Position numbers and translations under genes: made by a program. A stretch of DNA of 22,178 nt from JAABYT01 sp964194585 (GTDB taxonomy: Bacteria > Pseudomonadota > Gammaproteobacteria > HK1): assembly GCA_964194585.1 (NCBI GenBank), contig CAXMNG010000028.1:1-22178 (forward strand), written 5' to 3'. Position 1 is the stretch's first letter, and every line of letters begins with the position of its first letter. Below are positions 7,713 to 14,750 of the stretch, piece after piece. A model generated the notes under the pieces. It was given only the letters and a program-made list of their open reading frames with translations. It did no database searches and was not told where the DNA came from.

Positions 7713-8306
7713 TCAACGCTGCGTTCGGGACACCTGGGAGTACCGAAAGCAATCCCTGGTATGATCGTTGACCATGCCGACCGCCTGCATGAACGAATAG
7801 CAGATGGTAGTGCCGACGAATTTGAAGCCCCGCTTTTTCAACGCCTTGCTGAGAGCATCGGAATTCTTCGTGGATACGGGGACCTCGGAGACCTTACACC
7901 AGCGGTTGACGACGGGACGCCCGTCGACGAAATCCCACAGATAGTCTGAGAAGCTGCCGAACTCGTTCACGATGTCGAGGAAGGCGCGGGCGTTGCCGAT
8001 GGTGGCATCGATTTTCAGGCGATTGCGAATGATGCCCGCGTCATTCAACAGCGCCCGCTTCTTGCGCCCGTCGTAGCGGGCGATCTTACTGGCATCGAAT
8101 TGGTCGAAGGCGCGGCGATAGTTCTCCCGCTTCTTGAGCACCGTTATCCAGCTCAGCCCGGCCTGCGCGCCTTCCAGAATGATCATCTCGAAGAGTTGGG
8201 CGTCGTCGCGCAGGGGCACGCCCCACTCGCGGTCGTGGTATTCCAGGTACAACGGGTCCGTCCCCACCCAGCCACAGCGTTTTCTGTCGGAGCTCTTCGC
8301 GGGCAT
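7713..8306 (-). CDS. tag: DNA-3-methyladenine glycosylase I
   Basis: A 197-residue Tag enzyme, excising 3-methyladenine from alkylated DNA. The structural zinc ligands of the family are all in register: C11 and H24 in CGWVGTDPLYLEYHD, and H182 and C186 in NDHTRDC. The conserved core EGAQAGLSWITVLKKRENYRRAF (about residues 45-67) and GFKFVGTTICYSFMQA (about 160-175) are present. The ATG at 8306 was chosen over an upstream TTG at 8318, which adds only four residues. The gene is divergent from the class V aminotransferase pair and lies upstream of the STN-HEAT gene on the same strand, but about 165 bases and a repeat separate them. It is a second, unrelated 3-methyladenine glycosylase in the window. 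Confidence 0.94.
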   Translation of the reverse strand: MPAKSSDRKRCGWVGTDPLYLEYHDREWGVPLRDDAQLFEMIILEGAQAGLSWITVLKKRENYRRAFDQFDASKIARYDGRKKRALLNDAGIIRNRLKIDATIGNARAFLDIVNEFGSFSDYLWDFVDGRPVVNRWCKVSEVPVSTKNSDALSKALKKRGFKFVGTTICYSFMQAVGMVNDHTRDCFRYSQVSRTQR

Positions 8307-8392
8307 TTGTCCGGTCAACGAATCCTATAGGCGCTATTGATTGTCCTGCCGCCGGGGCTGCAAGATGCGTGCACACTTTACGGCGCGGCGCC

Positions 8393-9529
8393 ATGATACC
8401 GAGTCAGCGACATCTGTTCGACATTCCCGAGGACATCGCGTACCTGAACTGCGCGTACCTCGGGCCTCTATCCCATGCCGTGGTGGCCGCCGGCCGAGAG
8501 GCGTCGGCTAAGAAATCCCATCCCTGGGAAATAGGCAGCGAAGATTTTTTTACCGACACCGAGATCGCCCGCACGCTGTTCGCAGGGTTGATCAACGCCG
8601 GTGACGATGATATCGCCATCGTTCCGGCGGCCAGCTACGGGGTCTCGGTGGCCGCCCGCAATCTGCCACTGGCGAAAGATCAGACCGTCGTCGTGCTCGC
8701 CGAGCAGTTCCCGTCGAACGTTTACGCCTGGCGCGAGTCCGCAGGCAGAGCCGGCGCCAGCGTGATGACGGTCGCTCGGCCCCAGCACGGAAGCTTGACC
8801 CGCGCGGTCCTCGATGCCCTGGATGAGCGAACAGCCATCGTGGCGCTGCCCCATTGCCACTGGGCCGACGGAGCACTGCTGGATCTGGAAAGCATTGGCC
8901 GCCGCTGCCGGGAGCTGGGCGCGGGCCTGGTGTTGGACGTGACGCAGTCCGCCGGTGTCATGCCCCTGAGTGTGAAACTCATCCAGCCGGATTTTCTGGT
9001 GGCGGCCTGCTACAAGTGGCTGCTCGGCCCCTACAGCATCGGCTTTCTATACGTCGCGCCCCACCGGCAGGACGGCAAGCCCATCGAATTCAACTGGCGG
9101 GCGCGGCTCGGCAGCGAAAACTTCGCGGGGCTCGTGAACTACGAAGACACCTACCTGTCGGGCGCCCGTCGCTTCGACGTGGGTGAATGCGCCAACTTTC
9201 ACATTATTCCCGCTGTCATATCGGCGCTGCAGCAGATACGTGACTGGGGCGTGCCCGCGATTGCGAAAACCCTGGCGGCACGCAATGCAGGTATCGCCGA
9301 GCGTGCGGCGGCACTCGGACTCGAGAGTCTGGACGCGGAACGGCGCGCCGGGCATTTTCTCGGGCTGCGCTTCCCGCAGGCGTTTCCCGAAGGACTGCAG
9401 GACGCACTCAGACAAGCCAGAGTGTACGTGAGCGTTCGCGGCGACAGCCTGCGGATTACGCCGCACCTTTATAACAACGACGCCGACGTGGATCGACTGA
9501 TGCACGCCCTGGAACGGACGGTCGATTGA
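8393..9529 (+). CDS. class V aminotransferase / cysteine desulfurase-like PLP enzyme
   Basis: A 378-residue fold-type I PLP enzyme. The Schiff-base lysine is K208 in ACYKWLLGP; D182 (LVLDVTQSAG) should pair with the pyridine nitrogen and Q185 with the cofactor O3'. H154 or H156 in ALPHCHW is the ring-stacking candidate. Family members include cysteine desulfurases, selenocysteine lyases, kynureninases and isopenicillin-N-epimerase-like enzymes; the exact reaction cannot be assigned. No mobile-loop catalytic cysteine like that of IscS is obvious. The ATG at 8393 was chosen over a GTG at 8369 because family similarity begins at about residue 5 (RHLFDIPEDIAYLN). The stop is 16 bases before a second class V enzyme, so the two are very probably an operon. 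Confidence 0.85.
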   Translation: MIPSQRHLFDIPEDIAYLNCAYLGPLSHAVVAAGREASAKKSHPWEIGSEDFFTDTEIARTLFAGLINAGDDDIAIVPAASYGVSVAARNLPLAKDQTVVVLAEQFPSNVYAWRESAGRAGASVMTVARPQHGSLTRAVLDALDERTAIVALPHCHWADGALLDLESIGRRCRELGAGLVLDVTQSAGVMPLSVKLIQPDFLVAACYKWLLGPYSIGFLYVAPHRQDGKPIEFNWRARLGSENFAGLVNYEDTYLSGARRFDVGECANFHIIPAVISALQQIRDWGVPAIAKTLAARNAGIAERAAALGLESLDAERRAGHFLGLRFPQAFPEGLQDALRQARVYVSVRGDSLRITPHLYNNDADVDRLMHALERTVD

Positions 9530-9545
9530 AAACGACGGGAGAGTG

Positions 9546-10727
9546 ATGAGTTTTGATGTAGAACGCGCGCGTGCGCATACTCCCGGTTGCGCGGGACGCA
9601 TTCATTTCAACAATTGTGGTGCCGCGCTCATGCCGACGCCGGTCATCGATGCGTTGAAGACCCACATCGACCTGGAAGCGCGGATCGGGGGCTACGAGGC
9701 CGCAGCAGCGGCCGACGAAAAGGTGCAGGCCACCTATTCGGCCGTCGCGCGCATGCTCAACTGCCGCTCGAGCGAGGTGGCCATCGTCGAAAACGCCACC
9801 CGTGGCTGGGACATGGTCTTTTACGCCTTCGACTTCGAGGCCGGCGATCGGATACTCACCTGCTCGGCGGAATACGCGTCCAATTACATCGCATACCTGC
9901 AGGTGGCGCGCAAGACCGGTGCGGTAATCGAGACCATCCCCGACGATGCCCACGGCGCCGTCGACGTGGATGCGCTGCGCGAAGCAGTCGACGAACGCGT
10001 CAAGCTCATCGCTATCACCCACGTGCCCACCAACGGCGGGCTGGTGAACCCGGCGGCAGAGATCGGAAAGGTTGCCCGGGAGCACGGCATCCCGTTTCTG
10101 CTCGATGCCTGCCAGTCCGCGGGGCAGATGCCGCTGGACGTAGAGGAACTCAACGTCGATATATTGTCCGCCAGCTCGCGCAAGTTTCTCCGCGGCCCGC
10201 GGGGAATGGGCTTCGTGTACGTGCGCGAGCCACTGATCACCGCGCTGGAACCACCGTTTCTCGATCTGCACGCGGCCACCTGGGTGGCGCCGGGGGAATA
10301 CCGCCTGCTGGACGACGCACGGCGATTCGAGAACTGGGAGTGCAACGTGGCCGCCAAGATCGCCCTGGGCACGGCGGTGAGCTACGCCCTCGACTGGGGC
10401 CTCGATGCCATCGAGGCACGCGTCGCCGTGATCTCCGATGCCCTGCGCCGGGGACTCGCGTCGCTCCCCGGCGTACGCCTTCGGGATCTGGGCACCAGGC
10501 ACTGCGGCATCGTCTCCTTTACGGTGGAGGAAATCGCGCCGGCCGCGGTGGTGCAGGGACTCCGGGAACGGGGGATCAATACCAGCGTGTCCCGCGCGCC
10601 GAGCACCCAGCTGGACATGCACGGGCGCGGCCTGGACGCGTTGGTGCGCGCCGGCGTGCATTACTACAACAGCGAGGAAGAGGTGGCGCGTTTTCTAGCG
10701 GCGCTCGAAGAGGTTATCCGGCAGTAG
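9546..10727 (+). CDS. class V aminotransferase-like PLP enzyme (second of tandem pair)
   Basis: A 393-residue PLP enzyme of the same superfamily as its upstream neighbour but not a recent duplicate, to judge by eye. The cofactor lysine is K213 in SASSRKFLRGPRGMGF, the aspartate D187 and glutamine Q190 are in LLDACQSAGQMPL, and the N-terminal substrate-site segment is IHFNNCGAALMP (19-30). H159 in ITHVPTNGG is the likely ring-stacking residue. Resemblance is to isopenicillin-N-epimerase/EgtE/selenocysteine-lyase-like proteins; no ergothioneine genes are nearby. The ATG at 9546 follows GGGAG with suitable spacing; a GTG directly before it is less likely. Translation ends 15 bases before a perfect inverted repeat. 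Confidence 0.85.
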   Translation: MSFDVERARAHTPGCAGRIHFNNCGAALMPTPVIDALKTHIDLEARIGGYEAAAAADEKVQATYSAVARMLNCRSSEVAIVENATRGWDMVFYAFDFEAGDRILTCSAEYASNYIAYLQVARKTGAVIETIPDDAHGAVDVDALREAVDERVKLIAITHVPTNGGLVNPAAEIGKVAREHGIPFLLDACQSAGQMPLDVEELNVDILSASSRKFLRGPRGMGFVYVREPLITALEPPFLDLHAATWVAPGEYRLLDDARRFENWECNVAAKIALGTAVSYALDWGLDAIEARVAVISDALRRGLASLPGVRLRDLGTRHCGIVSFTVEEIAPAAVVQGLRERGINTSVSRAPSTQLDMHGRGLDALVRAGVHYYNSEEEVARFLAALEEVIRQ

Positions 10728-10742
10728 TCGTCTACGAGCACC

Positions 10743-10814
10743 GTAGGTTGGGCTGAGCGAAGCGAAGCCCAACATGCCTTGGAGTTGGGCTTCGCTTCGC
10801 TCAGCCCAACCTAC
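10743..10814. repeat. perfect 31-bp inverted repeat between convergent genes
   Basis: Left arm 10743-10773, beginning GTAGGTTGGGCTGAGCGAAG, and right arm 10784-10814 are exact reverse complements around a 10-base loop. Each arm also contains an internal stem, TTGGGCT against AGCCCAA. The GTAGGTTGGGC...GCGAAGCGAAGCCCAAC motif is a dispersed short repeat that I recall from many gammaproteobacterial genomes. Its place between the ends of the PLP-enzyme gene and the convergent membrane-protein gene suits a bidirectional terminator. A truncated copy begins at 22171. Confidence 0.92.
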
Positions 10815-10821
10815 AGCGACA

Positions 10822-11454
10822 TCAATCGCCTTTGTTGCGGCGTACCTCTTTAACCACCGCCCGCGATAGCTGGCGGATGTCGGTGTCGTAGAGCACCAGG
10901 CGCCCGCCAGCGCTGACCGCCGCGATGGCGGTGATGCTCGCCACCAGCATCAGCAACAACACCAGAAACCAGCCGGCGAAATAAGACGGTCGAAAGGTTG
11001 CGCTGCCCTCGGTACCGGAGGTGGCCGGTTGCGCACTGGCGTCGCCCGCCGCCTCACCCTGGTCGCCAGTCTCGGCACTCCCGGCGGTCTCATCGGCGTT
11101 CAAAGCGAAAATCTTGTCTAGATTGGAGCCGTGCTCGATGGCCAGGGCGAAACGCTCGATACGCACGGGGTCCTGATACAAGGTCCAGGCCTCGCGCAGG
11201 ATCATGACCGCGGCGCCGATACCGACGACCAGAAAGCACAGTCCCAGAAGGCGCACGAGTATCGCCAGCCACTGCTGGAAGATCGCCAGCGCCCGCGGCG
11301 GCGATTCTCTGAGAAGCAGATCGTATTCCCGGTAGCCGCTTTCGCCACTCCTGGAATCTCTCGCAGGCTCCGGAGTCCGGGCCGGGCGATCACGCACGTC
11401 CCGTCGCGTCGCTTTCAATTCGCCGAGTGGCGGAACCCGTTCATGCTCGCTCAC
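10822..11454 (-). CDS. hypothetical two-TM membrane protein
   Basis: Not recognised as a named family. From the GTG at 11454 the product has 210 residues: a charged, Arg/Glu-rich cytoplasmic N-terminus (1-55), a hydrophobic segment at about 64-86 (ILVRLLGLCFLVVGIGAAVM), a soluble middle part of about 70 residues ending in a low-complexity Ala/Gly/Thr/Glu stretch (122-152), a second hydrophobic segment at about 159-183 (FAGWFLVLLLMLVASITAI) and a basic C-terminal tail. The predicted topology is both ends in the cytoplasm and the loop in the periplasm. The GTG overlaps the upstream hydrolase gene by 14 bases and has a G-rich site before it (CGGGGG); a TTG at 11481 is an alternative. The overlap implies co-translation with that hydrolase. 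Confidence 0.7.
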   Translation of the reverse strand: MSEHERVPPLGELKATRRDVRDRPARTPEPARDSRSGESGYREYDLLLRESPPRALAIFQQWLAILVRLLGLCFLVVGIGAAVMILREAWTLYQDPVRIERFALAIEHGSNLDKIFALNADETAGSAETGDQGEAAGDASAQPATSGTEGSATFRPSYFAGWFLVLLLMLVASITAIAAVSAGGRLVLYDTDIRQLSRAVVKEVRRNKGD

Positions 11455-12397
11455 GCTGCAATACCCCCGTAAGACATCCAAACCCTCCCGCAGCCTTGAC
11501 GAGTTCGCTGGCCGCCACGGTTACGCATTCTATCCCGTGCTGCTCGTAGAATTCCTGCACCTTTGTGTAACCAGCTTCCAGAAGTATGCGCCTGGGACCC
11601 AGGGTGACGAAATTGACGGCGCGATTCATCTGGAAGTCATCCACCTCGGGCAGAAAGATCACCTGCATACCTCTCTCACGGCAGGCCTGCACCACGACGT
11701 GGGGTGTGCGGCGCGGCCACGCGACGGCCAGGTCCCGGTCGACGATACGCAACAATCCCATCAGGTGCATGGTGCCGAAGGGTAAATCGGCGGCGATGAC
11801 TTCCACCTGCATGTCGGCCAGCACCTCCGCGATCTGCCCGATGCCCCGCGGGTTGGTACGCAAACCGTGTGCTACGACGACGGTTTTCGCATCCAGCCAC
11901 GCCGCGTCGGCGCCCTCGAAGGTGGCCTGGCCGCTGATACTGCGCAGAATAGGTACGCCCAGATCCGCCAGACGCCGTGCCACCTCGCGCTCCTCGCCGG
12001 CACGCACGGTGGACGCGGGGCGTGCCAGGATGGCCCCCTGGGGCGTCAAAAAGATCAGATCGGCGCAGAACATCTGATTCGGGCGCGGCGCCGCGCCCGG
12101 CTCCACCAGGTGCACCACCACCTGGTTGTCCCTGTAAGCCTGGGCCATGGCGTCGTGCTCCTCGCCAGCCCGGGCCACATCGACAGGCGCCAGCATCTGC
12201 ACGTCGTTGGGATTGTTGGAAGCCTGCAGCTCTCGGCCCGGACGATGCAGCAGAACTGCCTGCAGGGTGCACCACTCGCTGTCGATACCGCAGGCTCCCC
12301 ACACCTTGCCGAGCTCCGCGGCCATGCCGTCGCTGCGCGGCGACCAACCCTCGCCGCCGTAGGCAGACAGTCCGAAGGTGCTCTGCTGCTGACTCAC
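11441..12397 (-). CDS. amidinotransferase / dimethylarginine dimethylaminohydrolase-like protein
   Basis: A 318-residue protein of the guanidino-group-modifying (pentein) superfamily, which includes arginine deiminase, dimethylargininase and amidinotransferases. The likely catalytic triad is preserved: Cys308 in GGFGCLTGVL near the C-terminus, His211 in PFGTMHLMGLL and an acidic residue in TFEGADAAWL (E161/D164). The substrate-guanidine acidic residue may be D113 in MFCADLIFL. Hydrolysis or transfer of an amidino group from arginine or a methylarginine is therefore expected; the substrate is not resolved. The GTG at 12397 has GAGGA five bases upstream. It is divergent from the FHA gene across 236 bases and overlaps a membrane-protein gene downstream. 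Confidence 0.83.
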   Translation of the reverse strand: MSQQQSTFGLSAYGGEGWSPRSDGMAAELGKVWGACGIDSEWCTLQAVLLHRPGRELQASNNPNDVQMLAPVDVARAGEEHDAMAQAYRDNQVVVHLVEPGAAPRPNQMFCADLIFLTPQGAILARPASTVRAGEEREVARRLADLGVPILRSISGQATFEGADAAWLDAKTVVVAHGLRTNPRGIGQIAEVLADMQVEVIAADLPFGTMHLMGLLRIVDRDLAVAWPRRTPHVVVQACRERGMQVIFLPEVDDFQMNRAVNFVTLGPRRILLEAGYTKVQEFYEQHGIECVTVAASELVKAAGGFGCLTGVLQRERA

Positions 12398-12515
12398 GCG
12401 GGTCCTCGGTCCGATTCGCAGGCCGGCGGGAGCCGACCCATTCGCGGCTCACGATAGCACGCTTCGTGGCGCCACTCAGGGCACCCCCGGTCTGCCCGAA
12501 CTCCTAAGTAATTAC

Positions 12516-12624
12516 TTTAGCAAAACACGCTAAATTAGTTTGAATATACCCCAAGTTAGGTCTACTCTTTAATGTGTAATGGCATAAGACATATTTATCT
12601 TATTGTTTTCAAACGAATTATAAT
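12516..12624 (+). promoter_or_regulatory. A/T-rich control region upstream of the FHA gene
   Basis: This stretch is strikingly A/T-rich compared with the surrounding genes. It contains a short inverted repeat, TTTAGC (12516-12521) and GCTAAA (12529-12534), that could be an operator, and a perfect TATAAT at 12619-12624. No good -35 lies at the right distance from TATAAT. If it is used, transcription would start about three bases before the ATG at 12634, giving a near-leaderless message. The rest of 12398-12515 shows nothing recognisable. Confidence 0.35.
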
Positions 12625-12633
12625 GGACTCGTC

Positions 12634-13710
12634 ATGGCTCTATTACGTAGGAAATTCACGCCACTCATTGGCCTAGAGGTCGATGAGCCGACCATGGATC
12701 CCCTGGCTATGGGTACATTGGTGGAACGAATCAGAACCGATCTGAGCGCCTTCTCGGATCCGGTAACACGCACGGCCAACCAGCTGCGGTCGCTGTTCCG
12801 TAAGCGCGCGCGCAAACCCCTGGTACTGGATCTGCCGGGCAAGACCCTGGTTTTCTCGAGTCCGGCGGAGTTCGAGTTCGGGCTCGCCAGCCGCATCGAG
12901 TTTCCCGTCCGCAAAGCCGCCCGGCTGGTGGAACGCGATGTCGAGGATCTCAAGGGCATGGCCATCAAGCTGCGGGCGGTGGAGAAGCGCTTTGCCGCCG
13001 TCTTTGCCCGCTGCCTGGAGCAGCCCCATCGCATCGGCGAGCTCCTGGGCGAGCTCGAAAGCGGGCTCCTGTCCCAGGACCACGATTGGCGCGACATCGT
13101 CCAGGCGCTGTGCGAACACGGCCCCGAATACGACGATTTCAAGAACATCGCGCTCGTTAAATACATGCAATATCTGGCCTCTCGCCAGGCGGTACTGCGC
13201 AGCATCTATCTGGAGAAGGTGCAGGGCGGCCTGGAGTTGCAGTCCCCAAAACCGGAAGAGCAATCCGCTGGCGAGCCGATGCTGGCCAACCTGCTGCCGA
13301 TCTCCTACAAGGAAACGGCGCTCTTCGATCTGGATCAGGGCGGCGGCGGTGGCACAGGCGGCGACGATGATGACGGCGGAACGCAGACTCTCAAGCCGGT
13401 TCCGCGCGGTGAAACCATTTGCATACGCTTCATCGACGGCCGTGAGCTGGATGTAAAGCTCGCCAGTCACCGCTACAAGCTTTTCCCCGGCAAGCACTTC
13501 TGCCTGGTGGACGATGCAAGCGGCGTGACCCACCTGCTGCGCTCCGGGCGCAACGTCGTCGGCCGTCACTCCGGTAACGAGGTGGTCATCGATCCGGCGT
13601 ACTTGGCGATCTCGCGTAAGCACGTCATCATCGAGCCCATTTCGGAAAACGCGGCGTTACTGACGGACATCTCGTCCCATGGAACTTTCGTCACTCCGCA
13701 AAATATGTGA
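12634..13710 (+). CDS. FHA-domain protein with unrecognised N-terminal region
   Basis: A 358-residue cytoplasmic protein. Residues about 300-355 are a C-terminal forkhead-associated domain, which binds phosphothreonine peptides: GRNVVGRHSGNEVVI (G310-R311), AISRKH (S327, H330) and SSHGTF (347-352), where the usual Asn of the NGT motif is His. The domain ends almost at the C-terminus, so it may be slightly short. Residues 1-230 are mostly helical and charged and I do not recognise them; a Gly/Asp linker (235-249, GGGGGTGGDDDDGG) separates the parts. No kinase or phosphatase gene is adjacent. The ATG at 12634 has only a weak ribosome site, and later in-frame ATGs (12694, 12709) are possible. 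A strong terminator follows at 13779-13810. Confidence 0.8.
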   Translation: MALLRRKFTPLIGLEVDEPTMDPLAMGTLVERIRTDLSAFSDPVTRTANQLRSLFRKRARKPLVLDLPGKTLVFSSPAEFEFGLASRIEFPVRKAARLVERDVEDLKGMAIKLRAVEKRFAAVFARCLEQPHRIGELLGELESGLLSQDHDWRDIVQALCEHGPEYDDFKNIALVKYMQYLASRQAVLRSIYLEKVQGGLELQSPKPEEQSAGEPMLANLLPISYKETALFDLDQGGGGGTGGDDDDGGTQTLKPVPRGETICIRFIDGRELDVKLASHRYKLFPGKHFCLVDDASGVTHLLRSGRNVVGRHSGNEVVIDPAYLAISRKHVIIEPISENAALLTDISSHGTFVTPQNM

Positions 13711-13778
13711 TCGCGACGAGGCATCGTATCCTGGCGTTTAGAAATACTCTCCTCCGACCTTAGCTGATATGGATCAGC

Positions 13779-13810
13779 AGCCGGCTCCCCCCTGGGCCGG
13801 CTTTTTTTTT
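13779..13810 (+). terminator. intrinsic terminator of the FHA gene
   Basis: AGCCGGC (13779-13785) pairs perfectly with GCCGGCT (13796-13802) around a C-rich 10-base loop, followed by an unbroken run of T to 13810. It lies 69 bases after the FHA stop and 40 bases before the lipoprotein start, separating the two transcription units. Confidence 0.9.
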
Positions 13811-13849
13811 GCCCGGCGCCGATTCTGGATTGGCTACAATGCGCCGACC

Positions 13850-14707
13850 ATGTTCGTCCGGCTGACAAAACTCGCTATTCCGGTGCTCGCGGCGGTCACT
13901 CTGGCCGGCTGCAGTACCATCAAGTTCGCCTACAACAACGTCGACTGGATGTTGATCAACAAAGCGGACCACTACCTGGATTTGCCCGACTCCCAGCGGC
14001 AACTCGCCGAGCAACTCGTGGCAGCGCGCATGGAGGTGCATCGCCGCGAAGAGTTGCCGGTCTATGTCGCCACCTTGAAAGAGGTCCGTGGGATGCTGGC
14101 GGACAACCTCACTCCCGACGAGCTCGAAATCATCAAGGAGCAGATACCGGCTCTATACCGGCGCACCATGCGCGACACTATTCCCGGCATCGTGATCCTG
14201 CTCGCCGCAATGGACGACGCCCGGATCGATCATCTGCAAACCCGATTCGAGGAAAGAAACCGCGAGTTCGAAAGCAACTTCATGCCGAAATCAATACAAG
14301 TCCGGCTCGATCGGCGAGTGGAACGCAGCACCAGCATGTTCGAGTTCTTTATCGGTGAGCTGCGACCGGATCAGGTAGAACTCGTCAGCCGCCACCGCAA
14401 CGCCATGCCGTTGACCGCCGAGGACTGGTTGGCCTACCACCAGGCACGCCAGAACGCGTTGCTGGCGATGCTGAAAGGGCGGGCGTCAGATGCGGAGCTG
14501 GAGCGCTTTCTGGTGGCCTGGTGGGTGGAGCTGGCGGACCAGCCGCCGACGCTGAAGCACAAAATGACGATCAACACCGATGCCTGGTCGCAGATGATAC
14601 TCGCGCTCGACAAGACCCTCGATGTCCAGCAGCGCCAGAAGCTGCTGGACAAGCTCGATCTGTTCATCGACGCGTTCGACGAGCTGATTGCAGAGAAGGC
14701 CTCATAA
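13850..14707 (+). CDS. DUF6279 family lipoprotein
   Basis: A 285-residue predicted lipoprotein. The signal peptide MFVRLTKLAIPVLAAVTLAG ends in a lipobox LAGC, giving Cys21 as the lipidated residue. The following STIKFAYNNVDWMLINKADHYLDL is the hallmark opening of DUF6279 proteins, which are helical and of unknown function in gammaproteobacteria. The rest is rich in Glu, Arg and Leu without further motifs. A longer frame from 13769 would be translated through the upstream terminator and is rejected; the ATG at 13850 gives the proper signal peptide. No Asp follows Cys21, so outer-membrane sorting is expected. Confidence 0.88.
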   Translation: MFVRLTKLAIPVLAAVTLAGCSTIKFAYNNVDWMLINKADHYLDLPDSQRQLAEQLVAARMEVHRREELPVYVATLKEVRGMLADNLTPDELEIIKEQIPALYRRTMRDTIPGIVILLAAMDDARIDHLQTRFEERNREFESNFMPKSIQVRLDRRVERSTSMFEFFIGELRPDQVELVSRHRNAMPLTAEDWLAYHQARQNALLAMLKGRASDAELERFLVAWWVELADQPPTLKHKMTINTDAWSQMILALDKTLDVQQRQKLLDKLDLFIDAFDELIAEKAS

Positions 14708-14728
14708 CGCGGCCTCGCTGCAGACTGC

Positions 14729-14750
14729 GCTCAGCCTACGCCCGACCTAC
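14729..14750. repeat. degenerate GTAGG...GCTCAGCC repeat
   Basis: GCTCAGCC, then TACGCC, then CGACCTAC resembles the right arm of the inverted repeat at 10784-10814 (GCTCAGCCCAACCTAC) with a six-base insertion and one change. It lies between convergent genes and supplies the TAG stop of the dehydrogenase at 14747-14749. Confidence 0.4.

Noticed and set aside
9456..10661. Long minus-strand ORF of 401 codons
   Set aside because: It lies antisense to the second class V enzyme, has no recognisable motif and has the Arg/His/Gly-rich composition of a GC-rich shadow frame.
13769..13849. N-terminal extension of the DUF6279 lipoprotein
   Set aside because: It would be translated from terminator sequence, and the ATG at 13850 gives a proper signal peptide and lipobox.
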